A stretch of 11,672 nucleotides of DNA from the NCBI GenBank assembly GCA_035623275.1, contig DASPTT010000078.1:1-11672 (forward strand), given 5' to 3'. Within the stretch, counting starts at the first letter, position 1; the number at the start of each line of letters is the position of its first letter. Shown here piece after piece: positions 5,782-11,672 of this stretch. The DNA is from DASPTT01 sp035623275. GTDB taxonomy: Bacteria; Actinomycetota; Acidimicrobiia; Acidimicrobiales; UBA8190. A program made the translations under genes and the position numbers. The notes under the pieces are model-generated. The model did no database searches, was not told the origin of the DNA, and worked only from the letters and a program-made list of their open reading frames with translations.

Positions 5782-7195
5782 CACCGTCGAACCGACCCCC
5801 ATGGCCCGTGTGGCCGTGGTGGCGCCGATCCTGCGGGTGCGCGAGGTGCTGTGCGCCGTCGCCGACGCGGGAGCCGTCGAGGTCGAGCGGGACCCCGGGG
5901 TGGTGCCCGGCCCGGCCCGCCTCGCGTGGGAACGGGCCCGGCGAGACCTCCTCGTCGCCACGCCCGCCGCCGGCGCGGCGCCCGCGCTGCGCCCCGGTCC
6001 GACGGAGGCCGATGCGCTCGCCGCGGCGGGCGATCTCTCCGGGTTGGCCGGCGAGGCCGAGCTCGAGGCGGTGCGCCAGTCCTCGGTCGAGGACGCCGCC
6101 GTCACCGCCTTCGCCGGGTGGGTCCCGGCAGCTGGCGTCGAGGCGCTGGAGCACAGGGTCGTCGCGGCCGGCGGCGCGGTGGCCGTCCTGCCCGCACCCC
6201 GCGGCGTGCAACCGCCCACCTTGCTGGCGCCGTCGCCCGCCGAGGCCTTCCAGCCGCTGGTGGACACGTACGCCACGGTGCCCTACCGGGACGTCAACCC
6301 GTCGCTGCTGGCGGGGGTCGTCTACGTCGTGATGTTCGGCATGATGTTCGGCGACGTCGGCCACGGCGCCATCCTCACCGCGGCCGGAGCGGCGCTCTGC
6401 TGGTCACGCTCGGGCCGGCTGGCCCGGCTCCGCTGGTCGGGTCCCTTCGTGCTCGGCGCCGGACTCGCCAGCATCGGCTTCGGGTTCGCCTACGGCGAGC
6501 TGTTCGGACCCACCGGGGCGGTCCCCACCCTCTGGCTCGCGCCGCTCGACCATCCCACGACGCTGTTGGCCGTTGCCGTCGGCATCGGTGTCGTCCTCCT
6601 CCTCGTGTCCTTCCTCCTCGGCACGGTGAACCGCTGGCGCGAGGGCGGACCCGCCCGGGCGTTGCTCTCGCTGTCGGGGCTGGCCGGCGCGGCCACGTAC
6701 GTGGGGCTCGGGCTCGTGCTCGTCGGCTGGTACCGGCACACCGGTGCCGTCCTGGTGGTCGGCGCCGTCACCGCTTCGCTCGGCCTCGCGCTCGGGAGCC
6801 TCGGCCTCTTCGCCGAGGCCGGTGGGCACGCCGGCGGCGCCGCACAGGCCGGGGTGGGGATGTTCGACGGCGTCGTGCGCCTGGGCACGAACACGGTGTC
6901 GTTCGCCCGGCTGGCCGCGTTCGGCCTCACCCACGCTGCGCTGACCGCCGAGGCCTGGAAGGCGACGCTCGCGCTCGGGCACCACGGTGGCGCCATGTGG
7001 ATCGTGGCGGGCCTAGTGTTCGTGGTCGCCAACGCCTTCGCCTTCGCGCTCGAAGGCCTGGTGGCCGGGATCCAGGCGCTTCGCCTCGAGTACTACGAGA
7101 TGTTCTCGCGGATCTTCGCCGCGGAGGGCCGCAGGTTCCGTCCGTGGCACGTGCCGATCCGCCCAGCGAAGGAGGCCTCATGCTTGCCTGGTTGA
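5768..7195 (+). CDS. ntpI: V/A-type ATPase membrane subunit I (a-type, 116 kDa family), short form
   Basis: Subunit I forms the ion half-channels beside the rotating K ring and anchors the peripheral stalks. The product has 475 residues, against roughly 600-700 for most bacterial and archaeal homologues. The N-terminal cytoplasmic part is only about 170 residues; it keeps the opening PMARVAVVAP (11-20) and the GWVP element (117-120), but much of the region between them is missing. The membrane half is well conserved: VPYRDVNPSLLAG (171-183) and FGMMFGDVGHG (190-200), several hydrophobic helices, SFARLAAFGLTHAAL (378-392) with the likely essential R381, and LRLEYYEMFSRIF (438-450) with a second conserved R439. 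It ends in the typical GRRFRPW. It overlaps C by 14 bases and K by 16. No frame break is seen, so the shortness looks genuine. Confidence 0.93.
   Translation: MPWRDTVEPTPMARVAVVAPILRVREVLCAVADAGAVEVERDPGVVPGPARLAWERARRDLLVATPAAGAAPALRPGPTEADALAAAGDLSGLAGEAELEAVRQSSVEDAAVTAFAGWVPAAGVEALEHRVVAAGGAVAVLPAPRGVQPPTLLAPSPAEAFQPLVDTYATVPYRDVNPSLLAGVVYVVMFGMMFGDVGHGAILTAAGAALCWSRSGRLARLRWSGPFVLGAGLASIGFGFAYGELFGPTGAVPTLWLAPLDHPTTLLAVAVGIGVVLLLVSFLLGTVNRWREGGPARALLSLSGLAGAATYVGLGLVLVGWYRHTGAVLVVGAVTASLGLALGSLGLFAEAGGHAGGAAQAGVGMFDGVVRLGTNTVSFARLAAFGLTHAALTAEAWKATLALGHHGGAMWIVAGLVFVVANAFAFALEGLVAGIQALRLEYYEMFSRIFAAEGRRFRPWHVPIRPAKEASCLPG
7169..7175 (+). promoter_or_regulatory. Shine-Dalgarno for subunit K
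   Basis: AAGGAGG, the strongest ribosome-binding match in the operon, sits inside the end of the subunit I gene, 4 bases before the K start codon. A strong site here fits the need for many copies of the proteolipid per complex. Confidence 0.7.
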
Positions 7196-7599
7196 TCGGG
7201 CTCCCCGTCCTCGCCGCGGTCGCCGTGGGTGTGGGCGTCGTGCTGCGCCGGCGCCCTCGGCGGGGGCTGCTCGTCGTCACGGTGCTCAACGTGGCGCTCC
7301 TCGTCGCGGCGGGCGTGCTCGTCTTCCTCGCCGCATCGGCCGGGCCCAGCGCGGCGGCCACGACGAGCACGTCCGGCGGGTCCCACTTCGGCGGCCAGGC
7401 GCTGATCGGCGCGGCGATCGCCGTGGCCGGCTCGACCATCGGGGCGGGATTGGCGGTCGCCTACACCGGTTCGGCCGCCCTGGCCACCATGAGCGAGCGC
7501 CCCGAGCTCTTCGGCCGCTCGATGGTCATCGTGGGTCTGGCCGAGGGCATCGCCATCTACGGCCTGGTCGTCGCCATCATCCTCATCGGCAAGGCCTGA
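7180..7599 (+). CDS. ntpK: V/A-type ATPase proteolipid subunit K (rotor ring c-subunit)
   Basis: This 139-residue membrane protein has four hydrophobic segments. The C-terminal pair (about 74-100 and 114-137) is the conserved proteolipid hairpin: GAAIAVAGSTIGAGLAV (77-93), the loop MSERPELFGRS (104-114), then VGLAEGIAIYGL (118-129) with the ion-carrying glutamate at E122. The N-terminal pair (1-22 and 29-53), joined by the basic RRRPRR turn, lacks a carboxylate and resembles the leader found in other roughly 140-residue bacterial K proteins rather than a second proteolipid hairpin. A Ser/Thr/Gly linker (about 57-70) separates them. There is no Gln or Thr pattern around E122 that I could confidently read as a sodium site, so protons are slightly more likely, but this is unproven. 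A strong AAGGAGG precedes the ATG. Confidence 0.93.
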   Translation: MLAWLIGLPVLAAVAVGVGVVLRRRPRRGLLVVTVLNVALLVAAGVLVFLAASAGPSAAATTSTSGGSHFGGQALIGAAIAVAGSTIGAGLAVAYTGSAALATMSERPELFGRSMVIVGLAEGIAIYGLVVAIILIGKA

Positions 7600-7643
7600 G
7601 GATCGGGGCCTCGGACAGGCGCGGGCCGGGTCAGGGTCAGGTC

Positions 7644-7865
7644 ATGGGTCGGGTCGTCGTGCTCGGGGAGTCCGTCGTCGTGGCCGGGTTCGCGCTCGGC
7701 GGCGCCGTCCCGGTGGCGGCCGACGACCCCGACGCGGTGCGGCGGTCGTGGGAGTCGCTCGACGGCGATACCGCCGTCGTCGTGCTCACCCCCGCGGCGG
7801 CCGACGCGCTCGGCGCCCGGACCGCCGAGCGCCCGGACACACTCGTCGTGCGGATGCCGACGTGA
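7644..7865 (+). CDS. ntpF: V/A-type ATPase subunit F, short form
   Basis: This 73-residue protein is called subunit F of the central stalk, which binds D and helps couple or restrain rotation. It starts MGRVVVLGESVVVAGFALGG, matching the family opening (a beta strand, then Gly-Phe-x-Leu-x-Gly), and continues with the alternating strand/helix pattern of the small Rossmann-like core, ending TLVVRMPT at the expected last strand. Typical F proteins have about 100-110 residues and end in a helical arm of about 30 residues; that arm is absent. No matching sequence appears in the other frames downstream, so a frameshift is unlikely. The stop overlaps the GTG of subunit E by 4 bases. The start lacks a clear Shine-Dalgarno, having GGTCA-like repeats instead. 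The call rests on position, the N-terminal motif and the fold pattern. Confidence 0.75.
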   Translation: MGRVVVLGESVVVAGFALGGAVPVAADDPDAVRRSWESLDGDTAVVVLTPAAADALGARTAERPDTLVVRMPT

Positions 7866-8401
7866 GCGCCGTCCCGACCGCACGCGCGCAGCGCCACGCC
7901 GTGGAGGAGGCGGTGCACCCCGTGGCCGAGGGGCTGCTCGCCGAGGCGCGGCGGCGGGCGCAGGACATCGAGGTCGCCGCCCAGGAGGACGCGCGCCGGC
8001 AGGTCGACGCGGCGACGAGCGAGGCGGCGCGGTCGCTGGACGAGGCGCGGCGCCAGGGCGAGGACGCAGCCCGGCGGTCGTGCGCCCATCTCCTGGTCGA
8101 GGCCCGCCAGCAGGCCCGGTGGCTCGTGCTCGACGTGCGGCGCCAGGCATACGAGTCGCTGCGGCGCGAGGCGCTGACGCAGCTCGCCCGCCGCCGGGAG
8201 ACGCCCGAGGGCGTCGCCCTGCGCGAGCGGCTGGCGGCAGGGGCGCAAAGGCTGCTGGGGCCGGATGCCGTCGTCGCCGACCAGGACGACGGCGGCGTGG
8301 TCGCCGTCCTCGGTGCCCGGCGGGTGGACCTGCGCGCTGCGGTCCTCGTGGACGGCGCCATGGGCGCGCTCGGGTCGCGCCTGTCGGAGATGTGGGCATG
8401 A
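7862..8401 (+). CDS. ntpE: V/A-type ATPase peripheral-stalk subunit E
   Basis: This 179-residue protein has the layout of subunit E. A long charged helix (about 10-95), rich in Ala, Arg, Glu and Gln, pairs with the G/H subunit to form the peripheral stalk. A compact C-terminal domain (about 97-179) binds the top of subunit B. The C-terminal domain shows the family pattern of helix, LLGPDAVVADQDDGGVVAVL (131-150), then a strand and a last helix ending SRLSEMWA. It is slightly shorter than the usual 190-200 residues. The GTG start shares bases with the F stop, and its own stop shares bases with the A start (ATGA), so translation of F, E and A is probably coupled. Confidence 0.88.
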   Translation: MSAVPTARAQRHAVEEAVHPVAEGLLAEARRRAQDIEVAAQEDARRQVDAATSEAARSLDEARRQGEDAARRSCAHLLVEARQQARWLVLDVRRQAYESLRREALTQLARRRETPEGVALRERLAAGAQRLLGPDAVVADQDDGGVVAVLGARRVDLRAAVLVDGAMGALGSRLSEMWA

Positions 8402-10170
8402 TCGCCGCCGAGCCGGCCGGCGTCGGCGACGGCCGGGGCGCCGGGAGCAGCGGGCCGAGCGGCCGCATCGTGCGGGTCAACGGGCCGCTCGTCGAAGTGG
8501 AGGGCCTCGACGCCGTCGCCGCCCACGAGGTCCTGGAGCTCGGCCCCCGCGGGCTCCCGGCCGAGGTGGCCGCCATCCGTTCCGGGGTCGTGACGGCCCA
8601 GGCGTACGAGTACACGGGTGGCCTGCGGGTGGGCGACCCGGCGGTGGGCCTCGGGATACCGCTCTCCGCTCGCCTCGGGCCAGGACTCCTCGGCGGCATC
8701 TTCGACGGGATGGTGCGCCGGCTCGACGCCGACCACGTCTGGGTCGGCCAAGGGACGGCGCCGGGCCCCGACGCGCCACGCCGCTGGCCCTATCGGCGCC
8801 GGGTGGAGGCGGGCGCATCCGTCGACGCGGGCGACTGCCTCGGTGTGGTGGCCACGTCCGGCGGTTTCGAATACCGGGTCCTCGTGCCAGCGGGGGTGCA
8901 GGGGACCGTCGAATGGGTGGCCGGCAGCGGCGACGTGGGCGAGGACGACCCGGTCGCGGTGGTGGCCGGCCGGACCGTGGCCGTCACGGAGACGTGGCCG
9001 ATCCGCGCCCCGCGCCCGGTGCGCGCCCGGCTGGACCTGTCGGCCCCGCTGCACACCGGCCAGCGCGTCGTCGACCTCCTCTTCCCGGTCACCAAGGGCG
9101 GGACGGCAGCGGTCCCGGGCGGGTTCGGGACCGGCAAGACGGTGCTGCTCCAGCAGATCGTGCGCTGGTGCGAGGCGGACGTGATCGTCTTCGTCGGCTG
9201 CGGCGAACGCGGCAACGAGCTGGCCGACGCCCTGCACGACCTGGAGGAGCTGGAGGACCCGAGGAGCGGGCGCGGTCTCGTCGAGCGGACGGTCGTCATT
9301 GCCAATACTTCGAACATGCCGGTCATGGCCCGCGAGGCGAGCATCTACGCGGGGATGACGGTCGCCGAGCTGTTCCGGGACATGGGCTACGACGTCGTCC
9401 TGCTCGCCGACTCCACGTCACGATGGGCCGAGGCCCTGCGGGAGTTCTCGTCGCGAAGCGGCGAGCTGCCCGCCGAAGAGGGTTATCCGGCAGGCTTGGC
9501 CTCGGCGCTGGCCGCCTTCTACGAGCGAGCGGGCCGGGCCACCACGTTGAGCGGCGCCGAGGGCTCGATCACCGCCATCGGGGCGGTCTCGCCGCCGGGG
9601 GGCGACATGACCGAGCCGGTGACCGCCCACACCGAGCGCTTCGTCCGTTGCCTGTGGTCGCTCGACCGCGATCTGGCCTACGCCCGGCACTACCCGGCGG
9701 TGACCTGGCGCCGCTCGTTCTCCCGCGACGTCGACGTCGTCGCCGACTGGTACGCACGTGCCGGGGAGGCCCGCTGGGGCGCGGACCGGGCCCGGGCCGT
9801 CGCCCTGCTGGCCGAGAGCGACCGGTTGGCGTCCGTCGTCGAGCTCGTGGGCATCGCCGCGCTGCCGCCGCGCGAGCGGATGGTGCTGCTGGCCGGGCGC
9901 CTCCTGCGCGAGGCGGTGCTGGCCCAGAGCGCGTTGAGCGACAACGACGCGGCGTGCGGCCCGGCCAAGCAGGCGGCGCTGCTCGACATGGTGCTCGCCG
10001 TATACGACAAGTGCGTGGCGCTGGTCGACGCCGGCCTCGCACCTGGTTCGTTGGAGGATCTCGATCTCTCTGCGCTCACCCGGGCGCGCGACGACTTCGG
10101 CCCCGACGACGACGAGGGCGTGACGGCGCGACGCGACGAGGTCCTGGCCGTGCTGGGGGCCCTGGCGTGA
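8398..10170 (+). CDS. ntpA: V/A-type ATPase catalytic subunit A
   Basis: This is the catalytic nucleotide-binding subunit of the soluble head, 590 residues long, normal for the family. An N-terminal beta-barrel region (GRIVRVNGPLVEVEG, 22-36) is followed by the V/A-specific bulge insert (about 110-190), which helps hold the peripheral stalks. Then come KGGTAAVPGGFGTGKT (233-248; Walker A with K247 and T248), GCGERGNE (267-274; catalytic glutamate expected at E270), MAREASIYAGMTVAELFRDMG (from 310), VVLLADSTSRWAEALRE (333-349; Walker B), and PAEEGYPAGLASALAAFYER (358-377). HYPAVTWRRSFSRD (431-444) is the adenine-pocket region, and a helical C-terminal domain completes it. All catalytic residues are present, so it should be active in ATP hydrolysis or synthesis. 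The ATG overlaps the E stop (ATGA) and has GGAG 8 bases upstream. Confidence 0.98.
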   Translation: MIAAEPAGVGDGRGAGSSGPSGRIVRVNGPLVEVEGLDAVAAHEVLELGPRGLPAEVAAIRSGVVTAQAYEYTGGLRVGDPAVGLGIPLSARLGPGLLGGIFDGMVRRLDADHVWVGQGTAPGPDAPRRWPYRRRVEAGASVDAGDCLGVVATSGGFEYRVLVPAGVQGTVEWVAGSGDVGEDDPVAVVAGRTVAVTETWPIRAPRPVRARLDLSAPLHTGQRVVDLLFPVTKGGTAAVPGGFGTGKTVLLQQIVRWCEADVIVFVGCGERGNELADALHDLEELEDPRSGRGLVERTVVIANTSNMPVMAREASIYAGMTVAELFRDMGYDVVLLADSTSRWAEALREFSSRSGELPAEEGYPAGLASALAAFYERAGRATTLSGAEGSITAIGAVSPPGGDMTEPVTAHTERFVRCLWSLDRDLAYARHYPAVTWRRSFSRDVDVVADWYARAGEARWGADRARAVALLAESDRLASVVELVGIAALPPRERMVLLAGRLLREAVLAQSALSDNDAACGPAKQAALLDMVLAVYDKCVALVDAGLAPGSLEDLDLSALTRARDDFGPDDDEGVTARRDEVLAVLGALA

Positions 10171-11573
10171 GCGAGGCCGTGCCGGTCGAGTACCTGGGGG
10201 CCCAGGCCGTCGACGGCCCGCTGCTCGTCGTGGGAGGCGTCGAGGGGGTGGGCTGGGACGACATGGCGTGGGTCCGGCTGCCCTCGGGTGAGACGCGTCG
10301 AGGTCTGGTGCTGGAGGTGCACGACGACCTCGCGGTGGTGGAGGTGCTCCAGGGCACCGCCGGTATCGACCCGACCGACGTGTCGGTGGCGTTCGAGGGG
10401 CGGCCCTTCTCCATCCCCGTCGGCGACGGGTGGCTCGGGCGCGTGTGGAACGGGTTGGGCGAGCCGCTCGACGGTGGGCCGCCCATGCTCGGCGACGAGC
10501 TCCGGCCGGTGGCGGGCTCGGCCATCAACCCGGCCGTTCGCGACGTGCCCGAGGACCCGATCCTCACCGGGATCTCGGTGATCGACGCCATGGCGACGCT
10601 CGTCCGGGGCCAGAAGCTGCCGGTGTTCTCCGCCGCCGGTCTCCCCCACCTGGAGCTGGCCGCGCAGATCGCGGCCCAGGCCACCGCCGGGGACGAGCCG
10701 TTCACCGTGGTCATGGCGGCGATGGGGTTGACCCACGCCGACGCGGCCGGTGTCCGATCGGTCCTCGAGGCGCGCTCTGCGGCGGGCGAGCTGGCGCTGT
10801 TCCTCGACACCGCGGACGACCCGGTGGTCCAGCGGATCCTCACCCCTCGGGTGGCGCTGACCGTCGCCGAGCACCTCGCCTTCGTGCGGGACGAGCACGT
10901 GCTCGTCGTGCTCGCGGACATGACCAGCTACTGCGAGGCCGTCCGGGAGGTCTCCGCCGCCCGGGGGGAGATCCCCGGGCGACGTGCCTATCCCGGGTAC
11001 CTCTACAGCGACCTGGCCTCCATCTACGAGCGCTGCGGGCGTATCCGCGGCCGGCCCGGGTCGGTGACCCAGGTCCCCGTGCTGACCATGCCTGCGGCCG
11101 ACATCACCCATCCGGTGGCGGACCTCACCGGGTACATCACCGAGGGCCAGATCGTGCTCTCCGCCGACGTCCAGGGCATCGGCGTCTATCCGCCGGTCGA
11201 CGTGCTCGGGTCGCTGTCGCGCCTCATGCGCAAGGGCGCGGGCCCGGGTCGCACACGGGCGGACCACCTGGCGCTCGCCGCGCAGCTGACGGCCGGCTTG
11301 GCCCGCGCCCGACAGGTGCGCGACCTTGCCGACCTGATCGGCGCCGCCGCGTTGACCGACACGGACCGCGCCTATCTCGCCATGGCCGACGCCTTCACCG
11401 CAGAGTTGCTGGACCAAGGGGCCGACGAGTCCCGGAGCCTCGAGGAGACCCTGACGCGCGCGTGGCGGGTCGTCTCCACGCTGCCGGCCCGGGAGCTCAC
11501 CATGATGAGCGCGGCCGATCTCGACGCCCACTACTCGGGGACGTCGACCGACGAGCGGGGGCGCGATGCCTGA
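10167..11573 (+). CDS. ntpB: V/A-type ATPase regulatory subunit B
   Basis: This non-catalytic subunit alternates with A in the hexameric head and supplies residues to the catalytic interface. It has 468 residues, normal for the family. Landmarks are GRVWNGLGEPLDGGP (91-105), INPAVRDVPEDPILTGISVI (120-139), LVRGQKLPVFSAAGLPHLEL (145-164, where the P-loop of A is replaced, as expected for B), and LADMTSYCEAVREVSAARGE (249-268). Further on are PGRRAYPGYLYSDLASIYER (270-289, followed by the arginine-rich GRIRGR), MPAADITHPVADLTGYITEG (308-327), and SLSRLM (349-354). The consensus for the last long motif usually has two acidic or polar residues where this protein has Ala-Ala (310-311). The start is GTG, overlapping the A stop by 4 bases, with GGGGG upstream. 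The end overlaps subunit D by 8 bases. Confidence 0.97.
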   Translation: MSEAVPVEYLGAQAVDGPLLVVGGVEGVGWDDMAWVRLPSGETRRGLVLEVHDDLAVVEVLQGTAGIDPTDVSVAFEGRPFSIPVGDGWLGRVWNGLGEPLDGGPPMLGDELRPVAGSAINPAVRDVPEDPILTGISVIDAMATLVRGQKLPVFSAAGLPHLELAAQIAAQATAGDEPFTVVMAAMGLTHADAAGVRSVLEARSAAGELALFLDTADDPVVQRILTPRVALTVAEHLAFVRDEHVLVVLADMTSYCEAVREVSAARGEIPGRRAYPGYLYSDLASIYERCGRIRGRPGSVTQVPVLTMPAADITHPVADLTGYITEGQIVLSADVQGIGVYPPVDVLGSLSRLMRKGAGPGRTRADHLALAAQLTAGLARARQVRDLADLIGAAALTDTDRAYLAMADAFTAELLDQGADESRSLEETLTRAWRVVSTLPARELTMMSAADLDAHYSGTSTDERGRDA

Positions 11574-11672
11574 GGTGCCGCCGGGCAGGGCCGGCCGGTT
11601 GTGGCTCGTGGGTCGCCTCGAGGCGGCCCGTCGGGGGGCCGACCTGCTGGGGCGCGAGCGCCGTCTGCTGCG
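11566..11672 (+). CDS. ntpD: V/A-type ATPase central-shaft subunit D, N-terminal part only
   Basis: Only the first 35 complete codons are present; the gene continues past the right edge. The sequence reads MPEVPPGRAGRLWLVGRLE and then AARRGADLLGRERRLL. This matches the start of subunit D: a Val-Pro-Pro-x-Arg motif, then a long helix containing a Gly-x-Asp-Leu-Leu motif followed by basic residues. Subunit D is the coiled-coil rotor shaft inside the A/B head. Its ATG lies inside the end of the B gene (8-base overlap), and B followed by D is the normal order. Confidence 0.88.
   Translation, partial: MPEVPPGRAGRLWLVGRLEAARRGADLLGRERRLL

Noticed and set aside
2943..6332. A very long plus-strand open frame (over 1,100 codons) that crosses acsA antisense, the divergent spacer and the V-ATPase genes.
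   Set aside because: It is a by-product of high GC content and scarcity of stop codons. Its translation is low-complexity Arg/Pro/Gly/Ala sequence with no family motif, and it conflicts with genes that carry clear motifs.
5801..7195. A later ATG start for subunit I.
   Set aside because: It fits the family opening almost as well, but it has no ribosome-binding match, whereas the ATG at 5768 has GAGG 6 bases upstream. The difference is only 11 residues.
7860..7960. A frameshift at the end of subunit F hiding its C-terminal arm.
   Set aside because: None of the other frames downstream encodes an F-like tail, and the stop forms a clean 4-base overlap with a well-formed subunit E start.
1..11672. 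Search for tRNA, rRNA, CRISPR, insertion sequences, phage or toxin-antitoxin and defence genes.
   Set aside because: Nothing resembling any of these was seen; all substantial sequence is accounted for by the two metabolic operons and their spacer.

Overview
The window is very GC-rich DNA with tightly packed genes, frequent GTG starts and near-uniform G/C third codon positions. This suggests a high-GC bacterium, most likely an Actinomycetota lineage. That assignment rests on composition and gene style only; no marker gene is present to confirm it.

Two operons diverge from a spacer of roughly 200-300 bp centred near 4300. The left operon (minus strand, read from about 4181 down to 1) encodes acetyl-CoA-forming enzymes. 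In order these are an AcsA-type acetyl-CoA synthetase, the alpha and beta subunits of a pyruvate-dehydrogenase-type E1, and the start of a lipoyl-bearing E2 that runs off the left edge. Both the synthetase and the dehydrogenase complex would feed the acetyl-CoA pool, from acetate and from pyruvate (or possibly acetoin).

The right operon (plus strand, 4418 to the right edge) encodes a bacterial V/A-type ATPase. The order is G/H-like stalk, C (AC39), I, K, F, E, A, B, then D cut by the window end. Seven of the eight gene junctions overlap by 4 to 16 bases; only K-F has a real gap (44 bp). The catalytic A subunit and regulatory B subunit are full length with canonical motifs. Several accessory subunits are clearly short: I has a very reduced cytoplasmic half, and F lacks the usual C-terminal arm. 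The gene order also differs from the I-K-E-C-F-A-B-D order common in Firmicutes and the similar order in Thermus.

There are no RNA genes, mobile elements, CRISPR arrays or phage features. The most interesting content is the compact, rearranged V-ATPase, the acetyl-CoA synthetase placed at the head of an E1/E2 operon, an in-frame 18-bp duplication near the synthetase start, and interleaved inverted repeats in the divergent promoter region.
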